A DNA stretch of 64,000 bases from Lachnospira pectinoschiza (GTDB lineage Bacteria; Bacillota; Clostridia; Lachnospirales; Lachnospiraceae). Below the pieces are notes generated by a model. That model searched no databases. It worked only from the letters and a program-made list of their open reading frames with translations, and had not been told where the DNA came from. Positions 7,366-14,652 of this stretch are shown here, piece after piece. Both the position numbers and the translations under genes were made by a program. The DNA lies in contig NZ_FNHZ01000002.1 in the NCBI RefSeq assembly GCF_900103815.1, positions 124,001-188,000 of the forward strand, in the 5' to 3' direction. How positions within the stretch are numbered: the first letter of the stretch is position 1; the number at the start of each line of letters is the position of its first letter.

Positions 7366-8514
7366 TTACTTTGCAACAATCTTACCTTGATATAATTTCT
7401 TTGCTATAAAGTTTATGTTAAAGGCCTTCTGATACTTTTTAATTTTAGAGACTTCATTCTCTGTAATTATAGATATGCATGTGCCCTTATTGCCATTACG
7501 GCCACATCTTCCAGCTCTATGGATGTATTCTTCATTCTCCTCTGGTAGATTAACATTAATAACTGTATCTATATTATCAATCTGTAAACCACGTGCTGCA
7601 ATGTCTGTTGCAATTAAAATGTTGTATTTACCAGTTTTAAAGCCTTCAATTGTGTTCTTCTTTTGAAGTGAATCCTGATTACTTGATAAACAAGCTACAT
7701 TGTAATTATGATATTGAAGCTTCTGGTAGCTTTCATCTAGATCATACTTTGTATTAATGAAAATAATGCATTTCTCTGGTTTTGCAGCCTTAATGATTTT
7801 TCTCAAATTCTCAATTCTTTCTCTACGATCTGAGAAAAAGTAAAAATGTTTAATAGTTTTAGGTACCTGAGATTCATTGGCTGTATTGGCATTAATATCT
7901 AGATAAATTGGGTTAAAGCAAAGTTCCTTAGCTTCATTCTTAGTCTTCTTATTAATGCTTGCAGAAAGTAATAAAACCTGAGTTCTCTTCATTAAAGACT
8001 TACGAATATTCTTAATTGTAGTTTCAAAAGTCTTATTAAGAAGTCTATCTGATTCATCAAGTACAAAAGTCTTTACCTCATGAACCTTAATCTTTTTAGA
8101 AGAAATAAGTTCTAGCGCTCTAGCTGGTGTAGCAACTAAAATAGCAGGCTTCGTCTTCTTTAAATGCTCAATCTGACGCTTAATATTAGCCTCTCCCACT
8201 ACAAACTGCGCATTAAGCTTCTCATCATACTCTAAAAGCTCATTAGCAACCTTTGCAATCTGAGAAGCAAGTTCTCCAGTAGGTGCTAAAATTAAGGCCT
8301 GTATATTGTTAGATTTAGCGTCTAATCTAGCAATTATAGGTAAAAGATATGCTAAAGTCTTACCTGTAGCTGTATTAGAGCAAATAATCATATCCTTATT
8401 GTTGTAAATGTGTTTAAATGACTGTGCCTGGACAGCTGTCATATCAGTAATCTTATTGCTATTTAAATAGCTAACAATATGCTCATTGATTTCTTTAATT
8501 TCGTTGAATTTCAT
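7366..8514 (-). CDS. DEAD-box RNA helicase, short form with DESD motif II
   Basis: This ATP-dependent RNA helicase probably remodels ribosomal or messenger RNA. Visible motifs are the Q motif (Q29), motif I T-A-T-G-K-T (48-53), Ia P-T-G-E-L-A, motif II as D-E-S-D (153-156) instead of D-E-A-D, S-A-S (motif III), and A-T-D-I-A-A-R-G-L and H-R-A-G-R-C-G-R (motifs V and VI). At 382 residues it consists of little more than the two RecA-like domains and lacks the basic C-terminal tail seen in CshA or DbpA. The specific substrate cannot be told from sequence. It is transcribed alone, with a structured terminator downstream. Confidence 0.92.
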   Translation of the reverse strand: MKFNEIKEINEHIVSYLNSNKITDMTAVQAQSFKHIYNNKDMIICSNTATGKTLAYLLPIIARLDAKSNNIQALILAPTGELASQIAKVANELLEYDEKLNAQFVVGEANIKRQIEHLKKTKPAILVATPARALELISSKKIKVHEVKTFVLDESDRLLNKTFETTIKNIRKSLMKRTQVLLLSASINKKTKNEAKELCFNPIYLDINANTANESQVPKTIKHFYFFSDRRERIENLRKIIKAAKPEKCIIFINTKYDLDESYQKLQYHNYNVACLSSNQDSLQKKNTIEGFKTGKYNILIATDIAARGLQIDNIDTVINVNLPEENEEYIHRAGRCGRNGNKGTCISIITENEVSKIKKYQKAFNINFIAKKLYQGKIVAK

Positions 8515-8619
8515 ACTATAACCTTCTTATAATTTTATCTAGTTTATTATATCAATCCCCTAGGGAAAAGTCCATATAACAAAGGCGTTAAAACTGGCTT
8601 AAAGCTAGAATTTAAGCTA

Positions 8620-8659
8620 ATTTCCAATGCATAATCTAATCTAATTATGCATTGGAAAT
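8620..8659. repeat. Perfect 16-bp inverted repeat between helicase and yneA-like genes
   Basis: A 16-bp perfect stem (8620-8635/8644-8659) encloses an 8-nt loop. Neither side has a T-tract, so it is not a standard terminator. It lies about 70 nt downstream of the YneA-like stop codon and 105 nt upstream of the helicase start. It may be a weak terminator, an RNA 3'-end stabiliser or an operator. Confidence 0.6.
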
Positions 8660-8727
8660 AGTTTGGAAAATAAGTAGAAATTATATATCTTAGAAAGTGA
8701 AAAACACTTACTAGGGCTATGTAAAAA

Positions 8728-9165
8728 TTATTCGTTATGGTTACTGCCATAATAATACACAATTAAACTCTCACCAGAATAAATTGTCTCTGAGTTTAGG
8801 TTGTTGAGTTCCATAATGTTGTTAATGTAGTTTTTCTTGCTTTCATTGCCATTATTATACTGGTCTTCAAGATTCCATAAAGTATCATTGTTCTTAATTT
8901 CAATGCTTGTATAGTACTTAGTTGTCATCTTAGCTTCATTAGTTTCTGAAGCCTTAGCATTGATATTAAAAAATGCTACGATAGTAACAACAGTTATCAT
9001 AAGAACAGCAAAGGATATTAAAGAAAGCTTAATACCAAAGATAGTTCTTAATCTTCTAGCTCTTCTCTTTCTTCTTTCTATAGTTCTTTTCGATAATGCT
9101 GCCTCTCTAGTATTGATATAATTATTAGGTCTAATTTTCTTTAAGTTTCTTCTTGTCATATTCAT
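8728..9165 (-). CDS. YneA-like LysM membrane protein, probable SOS division inhibitor
   Basis: This 145-residue protein has a very basic N-terminus (about residues 1-42), one transmembrane helix (about 45-65) and a C-terminal LysM peptidoglycan-binding domain (I-K-N-N-D-T-L-W near 88-96, ending in G-E-S-L-I-V-Y). This build, and the position divergent from lexA, match YneA of Bacillus, which blocks septation during DNA damage. I chose ATG 9165 because the GGGGGT ribosome binding site lies after the alternative ATG at 9180. Its promoter is overlapped by LexA boxes. Sequence identity to YneA itself looks low, so function is inferred from architecture and context. Confidence 0.8.
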   Translation of the reverse strand: MNMTRRNLKKIRPNNYINTREAALSKRTIERRKRRARRLRTIFGIKLSLISFAVLMITVVTIVAFFNINAKASETNEAKMTTKYYTSIEIKNNDTLWNLEDQYNNGNESKKNYINNIMELNNLNSETIYSGESLIVYYYGSNHNE

Positions 9166-9205
9166 AAATTTAACCCCCATTTAGATCGATTAAAACGCTT
9201 GTTTG

Positions 9206-9217
9206 GAACAACTGTTC
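9206..9217. promoter_or_regulatory. LexA box, perfect GAAC-N4-GTTC
   Basis: GAACAACTGTTC matches the Gram-positive SOS box exactly. It lies downstream of the -10 of the yneA-like promoter, around or just past its start site, so bound LexA would block that transcript. Confidence 0.88.
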
Positions 9218-9234
9218 TGTTGTTCTATAATTGG

Positions 9235-9263
9235 ATTATATTATTCGAACAGTCGTTTGTCAA
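9235..9263 (-). promoter_or_regulatory. SOS-regulated promoter of the yneA-like gene
   Basis: TTGACA (9258-9263) and TATAAT (9235-9240), read on the minus strand, are spaced by exactly 17 nt. A near-perfect LexA box (9247-9258) fills the spacer, a classical repression geometry. Confidence 0.85.
9247..9258. promoter_or_regulatory. LexA box inside the yneA-like promoter
   Basis: GAACAGTCGTTT has one mismatch to GAAC-N4-GTTC. It lies between the -35 and -10 boxes of the divergent LysM gene. Confidence 0.8.
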
Positions 9264-9284
9264 TAAAATTCGAACAAAAATTTC

Positions 9285-9296
9285 GAACATTTTTTC
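9285..9296. promoter_or_regulatory. LexA box near the lexA promoter
   Basis: GAACATTTTTTC has one mismatch to GAAC-N4-GTTC and lies just upstream of the lexA -35 box. A weaker half-site (GAACAAAA) is at 9272. This fits LexA autoregulation. Confidence 0.65.
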
Positions 9297-9307
9297 CGAA
9301 TTTCTGT

Positions 9308-9336
9308 TTGTAATTTTTATGAACGTGTGATACAAT
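9308..9336 (+). promoter_or_regulatory. lexA promoter
   Basis: TTGTAA (9308-9313), a 17-nt spacer and TACAAT (9331-9336) are present, with an upstream TG giving an extended -10. The lexA ATG follows about 40 nt downstream. Confidence 0.65.
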
Positions 9337-9378
9337 TATTTAAAAGATTAATGAAAACTATTAGATAGGAGGCTTATT

Positions 9379-9999
9379 ATGGCATACGGGAGAATAACTG
9401 CTAAGCAGACAGAGATACTTGAGTATATCAAGAGCCAGATACTTAATAAGGGATATCCACCTTCAGTACGTGATATATGTGCTGCGGTTAATTTAAAGTC
9501 AACATCATCAGTACATGCTCATTTAGAGACATTAGAGAAGAACGGTTATATTAGACGAGATCCATCTAAATCAAGAACTATTGAGATTATTGATGACAAT
9601 TTTAATTTAGTTAGACGTGAGGTTGTTAACGTTCCAATTCTTGGACAGGTAGCTGCAGGTCAGCCATTACTTGCTGTTGAGAATGTATCTAATTACTTCC
9701 CTATTCCATCTGAATATTTGCCTAACGAAGAGACATTTATGCTCACTGTTAAGGGTGAAAGTATGGTTAATATGGGAATTTATGAAGGGGATCAGATTAT
9801 TGTTAAGAAGCAAAGCACAGCTGCTAATGGAGAAGTTGTTGTTGCTTTAGTAGATGATTCTGCTACAGTTAAGAGATTTTATAAGGAGTACGGCCATATA
9901 AGACTTCAGCCAGAGAATGATTTTATGGATCCAATTATTGTTGATGATTGCGAAATTCTTGGTAAAGTAATTGGCCTTATTAGAATGAATATAGTTTAA
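9379..9999 (+). CDS. lexA: SOS repressor LexA
   Basis: LexA represses DNA-damage genes and cleaves itself when stimulated by RecA filaments. The 206-residue protein has an N-terminal winged helix (about 1-70), the Ala93-Gly94 cleavage site (V-A-A-G), catalytic Ser128 in K-G-E-S-M and general-base Lys165 in A-T-V-K-R. An AGGAGG ribosome binding site precedes ATG 9379. It is divergent from the YneA-like gene and shares its LexA boxes. The gene is followed by a strong hairpin terminator in the convergent gap with rsfS. Confidence 0.97.
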   Translation: MAYGRITAKQTEILEYIKSQILNKGYPPSVRDICAAVNLKSTSSVHAHLETLEKNGYIRRDPSKSRTIEIIDDNFNLVRREVVNVPILGQVAAGQPLLAVENVSNYFPIPSEYLPNEETFMLTVKGESMVNMGIYEGDQIIVKKQSTAANGEVVVALVDDSATVKRFYKEYGHIRLQPENDFMDPIIVDDCEILGKVIGLIRMNIV

Positions 10000-10057
10000 T
10001 GATTATTGATTATTAATTGATTATTCTTTATATTCTTTAGATTGTTTTGTAACTTAA

Positions 10058-10095
10058 AGGAGACTATTTAGTAATACTAAATAGTCTCCTTTTTA
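10058..10095 (+). terminator. Terminator after lexA
   Basis: A 14-bp perfect stem (10058-10071/10077-10090) with a 5-nt loop is followed by a T-rich run. It lies between the convergent lexA and rsfS genes and could act on both strands, more strongly on the plus strand. Confidence 0.85.
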
Positions 10096-10117
10096 TTCAT
10101 ATTAAATTTATCAAGAA

Positions 10118-10474
10118 TTATAAACTAGCAGGATCTAATTCCTTGCCGTCCTTCCAAATTCTCTCAAGATTATAGAAAGCTCTATCCTCTTCTGAGAAAA
10201 CGTGAACGATAATATCATCAAAATCCATTAAAACCCATGTTGAATTACCATGACCTTCAACTCTTGGGTCCTTGTAGTTAGCTAAATGCATCTGTTCTTC
10301 TACATTATCAACTAAAGCCTGAACCTGGTTGATGTTTGTGGCACTACCAATTACAAAGTAATCAGCAATTACAGAAACATTACTTATATCAATGATTTTT
10401 ACATCGCTAGCCTTCTTATCAGCTAAGGCATTAGCAGCGATTTTAGCCATTTCTTTAGAACTATTTGAACTCAT
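10118..10474 (-). CDS. rsfS: Ribosomal silencing factor RsfS
   Basis: RsfS binds ribosomal protein L14 and blocks subunit joining when nutrients run short. The 118-residue product shows the family core: D-V-S/N-V-S-V-I-A-D-Y-F-V-I followed by a V-E-G-H-G-N-S-T-W-V-L-M-D-F stretch. It is the last gene of a run obgE-yhbY-nadD-yqeK-rsfS, the usual Gram-positive order, lying 45 nt after yqeK. The ribosome binding site GAGAGG precedes the ATG. Confidence 0.95.
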   Translation of the reverse strand: MSSNSSKEMAKIAANALADKKASDVKIIDISNVSVIADYFVIGSATNINQVQALVDNVEEQMHLANYKDPRVEGHGNSTWVLMDFDDIIVHVFSEEDRAFYNLERIWKDGKELDPASL

Positions 10475-10519
10475 AATTACCTCTCTTTTATTCTCTAATT
10501 TAACTCATATAAGTTACTA

Positions 10520-11110
10520 TTAATCTTCCACTCTATTACTAGCATAGAAAGCATAAGCTTTGCTTGTCATTTCATCAATTGTCTTATTCTTGCTTTCAAG
10601 ATATTCTAGTGTGTCCTTTAAGCAAAAATATACTGCTTCATTAATATCTTCAAAGGCAAGGCCTCTAATTATATCCACATCCCAAGCCTTATTTCTATAA
10701 GGTTCAATGTAATCAGCAATAAATACAATCTTTTCTAGTAAAGACATATTAGGCTTTCCTGTAGTATGAAATTCAATGGCAGAGCATATCTCTGGATCTT
10801 CTATTCCATATTTAGTTCTAGCATAAAGTGCACCAAGTTTAGAGTGCAATAAATAAGGGCTTTCAAGCTCAGTCTGACTAACACTTAGATTAGCCTCCCT
10901 GCACTCTTTTATCTTTAAATCGTCATCTACACATTTTGCGCAATCATGTAATAAGCCTGTGATATAAGCCTTCTCCATGTCAGAGTTATAGCGCATAGCA
11001 AGGCAAGCTGCAGTATCTGCAACTCCTATAGAATGTTTAAAACGCATAGGATCCTTTTCAAGTGCTATTTCTACTTTGTTTCTGATTTCTTCGATATAAG
11101 CATTATTCAT
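10520..11110 (-). CDS. yqeK: YqeK-type HD-domain Ap4A hydrolase
   Basis: YqeK proteins are HD-superfamily hydrolases that split diadenosine tetraphosphate to ADP. The 196-residue product shows the metal-binding pattern: R-F-K-H-S near 23-27, the H-D pair in G-L-L-H-D-C-A-K near 50-58, and later histidines in L-L-H-S-K and F-H-T-T-G. It sits between nadD and rsfS, the conserved operon position, and starts 17 nt after the nadD stop. Confidence 0.92.
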   Translation of the reverse strand: MNNAYIEEIRNKVEIALEKDPMRFKHSIGVADTAACLAMRYNSDMEKAYITGLLHDCAKCVDDDLKIKECREANLSVSQTELESPYLLHSKLGALYARTKYGIEDPEICSAIEFHTTGKPNMSLLEKIVFIADYIEPYRNKAWDVDIIRGLAFEDINEAVYFCLKDTLEYLESKNKTIDEMTSKAYAFYASNRVED

Positions 11111-11127
11111 TTATACTCCAATCTAGT

Positions 11128-11733
11128 CTAAATATACAAGTTGTTATCTTTAATGTAATTTTCAACTTCGCGACCAACCATATCAGTAATTGATTTGTTT
11201 TCCTTAACTCTATTTCTGATTTCTGTTGAACTAAAAGGAATAGAATCACATTTTATAAAGTCAATTTTAGCATCGTATTTAGAAACTAATAATTTCTTTT
11301 GACGATTAAGCTCTTCCACCTCATATTCATCTCTGTTGGCACATAATAGATGGCAATGTGCGCAAATGTACTGAGGCTTATACCAATCAGTTATGGCAAA
11401 TAAAGAATCTGCCCCGATAATAAAATAAATCTTATCGTAATCTGAGGCAATTTCTCGTAATGTATCAGCGGTATAAGTATTACCCTTTCTATCGATTTCG
11501 ATAGTAGATAATTCCATATAATCATAATCCTTAATTGCAAGCTCTACCATATTGCAACGGTGCTTTGCATCCACAATTTCAGATTGATTCTTATAAACTG
11601 GTGTGCCGCTAGGCATAACTAAAATCTTATCAAGATTGAACTGCTCATGTGCAGCCTTAATTAATTCTAGATGTCCAAGATGAATTGGATTAAAAGTTCC
11701 ACCCATTATACCAATAACATTATCAGTTGCCAT
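11128..11733 (-). CDS. nadD: Nicotinate-nucleotide adenylyltransferase NadD
   Basis: NadD transfers AMP to nicotinate mononucleotide in NAD synthesis. The nucleotidyltransferase signature G-G-T-F-N-P-I-H-L-G-H is at residues 11-21 and the S-S-T-E-I-R phosphate-binding motif near 169-174. Length (201 residues) is normal. The start codon overlaps the yhbY stop (TAATG), indicating translational coupling. The gene lies in the conserved obgE-yhbY-nadD-yqeK-rsfS cluster. Confidence 0.96.
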   Translation of the reverse strand: MATDNVIGIMGGTFNPIHLGHLELIKAAHEQFNLDKILVMPSGTPVYKNQSEIVDAKHRCNMVELAIKDYDYMELSTIEIDRKGNTYTADTLREIASDYDKIYFIIGADSLFAITDWYKPQYICAHCHLLCANRDEYEVEELNRQKKLLVSKYDAKIDFIKCDSIPFSSTEIRNRVKENKSITDMVGREVENYIKDNNLYI

Positions 11734-12047
11734 TATTTTGCCTCTTTTCTTGCCTTTGGAAGCTCAATTTTTTTGTGATCCTTAGATTCCTTGTAAAGAA
11801 CAATCTTCTTTCCAATAACCTGAACAACTTCAGATCTAGTTCTTTCAGCAACAATAGCTGCAATGGCCTTAGGGTCATCAGCACAGTTTTGAAGAACATG
11901 AATCTTAATTAATTCACGCTTTTCAAGGGCTTCAGCAATAGCTGCTGTATTCTCAGGTGTAAGGCTATTCTTACCAAACTGGAAAATAGGATCGATATTC
12001 ATAGCAAGACCTTTAAGGTAAGCTCTTTGTTTACTTGTCATAATCAT
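11733..12047 (-). CDS. yhbY: CRM-domain RNA-binding protein YhbY
   Basis: YhbY is a small CRM-domain protein that associates with pre-50S ribosomal particles. The 104-residue product begins M-I-M-T-S-K-Q-R-A-Y-L-K-G-L and holds the G-K-N-S-L-T loop expected of the fold, ending in a Lys-rich tail. The only strong ribosome binding site, AGGAGG at 12073-12078, lies 25 nt before the ATG, too far for normal use. The spacer contains a perfect hairpin that would bring the two close (see findings). It follows obgE. Confidence 0.93.
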   Translation of the reverse strand: MIMTSKQRAYLKGLAMNIDPIFQFGKNSLTPENTAAIAEALEKRELIKIHVLQNCADDPKAIAAIVAERTRSEVVQVIGKKIVLYKESKDHKKIELPKARKEAK

Positions 12048-12052
12048 TTTAA

Positions 12053-12067
12053 CTAAGATAATCTTAG
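12053..12067 (-). promoter_or_regulatory. Hairpin bridging a long ribosome-binding-site spacer before yhbY
   Basis: CTAAGA-TTA-TCTTAG is a 6-bp perfect stem, extendable to 10 bp with one G-U pair. It sits between AGGAGG (12073-12078) and the yhbY ATG (12047). Folding the core stem leaves an effective spacing of about 10 nt. Confidence 0.55.
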
Positions 12068-12114
12068 CTAATCCTCCTAATTTAAATATAGTCTATTAAA
12101 AATGTATTAGTTAC

Positions 12115-13413
12115 TTAAGCTCTATAATAATCAAATTGTAGGTAATCGCCGACTCTTACAGTCTCGCCTTCTTCAATACCTAATTCCTCTAACTTATCAA
12201 TAGCGCCGCTTGTCTTCATAAACTTCTGGAAGAAGTCGAAGCCCTTTTCAGATTCAAGGTTAGTATAACCAAGCATCTTATCAATACGTGGGCCTTCAAT
12301 GATGTACATATTCTCTTCCTCGTTAAAGTATACTTCAAATGCTTCATTAGGATTATCAAACATTTCTTCTTCAGAGATTTCTCTTTCAAATACAACTGGT
12401 TCATCCTTGAAGTTATCAAGTAATTCTCTAACAGCCCAGAGAAGGTCCTTAACACCCTTACCAGTTACTGCAGACATAGGATACACCTTAATACCTGCCG
12501 GTTCGAATTCATCCTTTAAAGTCTTGATTGGGTCATTCTCACCATCATCAAAGATAACATCAATCTTATTAGCAGCAATAACCTGTGGACGCTTTAAAAG
12601 ATCTGGATTGTAGTTCTCTAATTCCTTATTAATTGCCTTAATATCAGCAATAGGATCACGTCCTTCAGTAGATGCAGCATCTACGATGTGAATAATAACC
12701 TTAGTTCTTTCAATGTGACGTAAGAACTCATGACCTAAACCAATACCCTCTGAAGCTCCTTCAATAAGTCCAGGAATATCAGCGATTACAAAACCACGAC
12801 CACCCTCTACATCAACAACACCAAGGTTTGGATTAAGAGTTGTGAAATGGTAATTAGCAATCTTTGGTCTAGCATTAGTTACTCTTGAAAGGAATGTAGA
12901 CTTACCTACATTAGGGAAACCTACTAAACCTACATCAGCAATACACTTAAGCTCAAGTCTTACCCATAATTCCTGGGCATCCTGACCTGGCTGAGCGTAC
13001 TGAGGAGCCTGCATTGTAGCAGTTGCGTAATTCATATTACCCTTACCGCCACGACCACCTCTAAGAATAGTCTCACATTGATTATCACCTGACATATCAG
13101 CAATTACCTTGCCTGATGCGTCATCATATATTACAGTACCTTCTGGAACCTTGATTACTAAATTCTCTCCGTCCTTTCCAGTACATCTTTTCTTTCCACC
13201 TTCTTGACCACTTTCAGCCACGTATTTAGCATTGTGTCTGAAATCACCAAGAGTATTTAAACCCTTGTCAACTTGAAAAATAATGTCTCCACCATGGCCG
13301 CCGTTACCACCATCTGGTCCGCCGGCAGGAACGTATAACTCACGTCTAAAAGAAACGTGACCATCGCCACCCTTACCTGATTTGATGAAGATTCTAACTC
13401 TGTCAGCAAACAT
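12115..13413 (-). CDS. obgE: Obg family GTPase (ObgE/CgtA)
   Basis: Obg is an essential GTPase involved in 50S maturation and stress signalling. The 432-residue protein has the Gly-rich Obg domain (1-158), the GTPase domain with G-F-P-N-V-G-K-S (about 165-172), D-I-P-G (switch II) and N-K-I-D. A C-terminal OCT domain (about 345-432) typical of Gram-positives follows. Start ATG 13413 has GGAGG nearby. It lies downstream of rpmA, separated by a terminator at 13519-13547, so it may need read-through or its own promoter. Confidence 0.97.
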   Translation of the reverse strand: MFADRVRIFIKSGKGGDGHVSFRRELYVPAGGPDGGNGGHGGDIIFQVDKGLNTLGDFRHNAKYVAESGQEGGKKRCTGKDGENLVIKVPEGTVIYDDASGKVIADMSGDNQCETILRGGRGGKGNMNYATATMQAPQYAQPGQDAQELWVRLELKCIADVGLVGFPNVGKSTFLSRVTNARPKIANYHFTTLNPNLGVVDVEGGRGFVIADIPGLIEGASEGIGLGHEFLRHIERTKVIIHIVDAASTEGRDPIADIKAINKELENYNPDLLKRPQVIAANKIDVIFDDGENDPIKTLKDEFEPAGIKVYPMSAVTGKGVKDLLWAVRELLDNFKDEPVVFEREISEEEMFDNPNEAFEVYFNEEENMYIIEGPRIDKMLGYTNLESEKGFDFFQKFMKTSGAIDKLEELGIEEGETVRVGDYLQFDYYRA

Positions 13414-13514
13414 ATATAACCTCCACGTGCATTCAATTAATAAGAATGCTTACTGGCTTAAAACCTGATATAAAAATACCACGTTACAAACAATATATCA
13501 AATGTATAAAAATC

Positions 13515-13547
13515 AAATAAAAAGCTCCAAATCCGAAGACTTGGAGC
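13515..13547 (-). terminator. Terminator after rpmA
   Basis: On the minus strand a GCTCCAA/TTGGAGC stem (13541-13547/13524-13530) with a 10-nt loop is followed by TTTTTATTT. It separates the ribosomal protein operon from obgE. Confidence 0.8.
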
Positions 13548-13575
13548 CACTTTATTTACGCTTATAATAATAATA

Positions 13576-13866
13576 TTATTCAGCAACTGGGTAAACAGAA
13601 ACCTGCTTCTTATCTCTACCCTTTCTTTCGAACTTAACACGTCCATCAACAAGTGCGAATAATGTATCATCGTTACCACGACCTACGTTAACACCTGGAT
13701 GAATCTTAGTTCCGCGCTGTCTGTAAAGAATATTACCAGCTAAAACAAACTGTCCATCAGCTCTCTTAGCACCTAATCTCTTAGATTCTGAATCTCTACC
13801 GTTCTTTGTAGAACCAACACCCTTTTTATGAGCGAAGTACTGAAGGTTCAAATTCATCATAGTCAT
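13576..13866 (-). CDS. rpmA: 50S ribosomal protein L27 with cleavable N-terminal extension
   Basis: L27 reaches the peptidyl transferase centre. The product begins with a short extension ending N-L-N-L-Q-Y-F before the mature A-H-K-K-G-V-G-S-T sequence. This is the Firmicutes-type extension that the protease Prp removes after the Phe. The annotated ATG overlaps the prp stop codon (TAATG). Two further in-frame ATGs 6 and 9 nt downstream fit the AAGGAGG spacing better, so the true start may be slightly inside. A terminator follows. Confidence 0.95.
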   Translation of the reverse strand: MTMMNLNLQYFAHKKGVGSTKNGRDSESKRLGAKRADGQFVLAGNILYRQRGTKIHPGVNVGRGNDDTLFALVDGRVKFERKGRDKKQVSVYPVAE

Positions 13867-14192
13867 TACACCTCCTTGATATTAATCAATAAGTATTGGG
13901 CATTGTCACTAGCTATTGAATTCATACCTAACTCAAATGCCTGTAATAAAATTCTTGTCTCATTACTGATAGAGGACATCTTTAATTCAATTAAAGCACC
14001 GTCTTCATCAGTATTTAAATCGAATTTATCAGTAGTAAATGCCTCAATGGAATTTACTGTATTAATTGTAAGTGTTGAAATTGCTGCACAAACTATATCT
14101 TCACCTGCATCGGCAAAACCAGCATGTCCAGAAACCTTAAAACCTACAATCTCCTGAGATTTACCATCTCTGTATAAGTCTACTAAAGTCAT
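13866..14192 (-). CDS. prp: Ribosomal-processing cysteine protease Prp
   Basis: Prp (YsxB family) trims the N-terminal extension of ribosomal protein L27. The 108-residue product has the catalytic His23 in [10 protein letters not shown] and Cys35 in D-I-V-C-A-A-I-S. It lies between rplU and rpmA, the conserved position, and its last codons carry the rpmA ribosome binding site, so the two are translationally coupled. The presence of the matching L-N-L-Q-Y-F-A site in L27 supports the assignment. Confidence 0.95.
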   Translation of the reverse strand: MTLVDLYRDGKSQEIVGFKVSGHAGFADAGEDIVCAAISTLTINTVNSIEAFTTDKFDLNTDEDGALIELKMSSISNETRILLQAFELGMNSIASDNAQYLLINIKEV

Positions 14193-14212
14193 GGATAAAC
14201 ACCCTCAACTAA

Positions 14213-14521
14213 TTAAGCATTGATCTTTTCGATCTTAACCTTAGTAAATGGCTGTCTGTGACCATTCTTCTTGTGATATCCAGTCTTTCTCTTGTACTTG
14301 TAAACTACGACCTTAGCTTCTTTACCTTCTTCAATAACTGAAGCAGTAACTGTAGCGCCTGCTACTGTTGGCTCGCCAACCTTAGCCTCACCGTTGTTAA
14401 CGAAAAGAACCTGGTCAAATGTTACAGTATCACCAGCGTTAACTGAAAGCTTCTCAACGTTGATTACGTCACCTTCAGAAACTGTATACTGCTTACCACC
14501 TGTTGCGATAATTGCGTACAT
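14213..14521 (-). CDS. rplU: 50S ribosomal protein L21
   Basis: L21 binds 23S rRNA in the large subunit. The 102-residue protein begins [12 protein letters not shown] and ends with the family's basic region ([14 protein letters not shown]). It is the first gene of the rplU-prp-rpmA operon. A good AGGAGG site precedes the ATG and a structured leader and strong promoter lie upstream. Confidence 0.97.
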   Translation of the reverse strand: MYAIIATGGKQYTVSEGDVINVEKLSVNAGDTVTFDQVLFVNNGEAKVGEPTVAGATVTASVIEEGKEAKVVVYKYKRKTGYHKKNGHRQPFTKVKIEKINA

Positions 14522-14607
14522 ATGGCACCTCCTAATAAATTACTCGCCAGTTTTGGAGGGATATTCATAAAGAAAAAATCCACTTGTATCCTAACTGAGC
14601 GGCATAC
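14522..14607 (-). ncRNA. Putative L21 leader RNA
   Basis: The roughly 86-nt untranslated leader of rplU can fold into an outer stem pairing CAGTT with AACTG and an inner stem pairing GGATA with TATCC around a T-rich loop, just before the ribosome binding site. Autoregulatory L21 leaders are known in Firmicutes at this position. I have not matched it to a covariance model. Confidence 0.5.
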
Positions 14608-14613
14608 TATAAT

Positions 14614-14642
14614 AATATATATCAAATATAGTGGTATGTCAA
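14614..14642 (-). promoter_or_regulatory. Promoter of the rplU-prp-rpmA operon
   Basis: On the minus strand TTGACA (14637-14642) is followed after 17 nt by TATATT (14614-14619). The -35 box is a perfect match. It overlaps the extreme 3' end of the upstream GH4 gene region. Confidence 0.8.
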
Positions 14643-14652
14643 CATATTTTCT

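Noticed and set aside
8547..8762. Minus-strand open frame of 71 codons between the helicase and LysM genes
   Set aside because: It overlaps the 3' end of the LysM gene, runs through the perfect 16-bp hairpin, has no ribosome binding site and no recognisable protein features.
12495..12515. tRNA T-arm-like GGTTCGAATTC
   Set aside because: It lies inside the obgE coding region and no cloverleaf can be drawn around it; no tRNA genes were found in the window.
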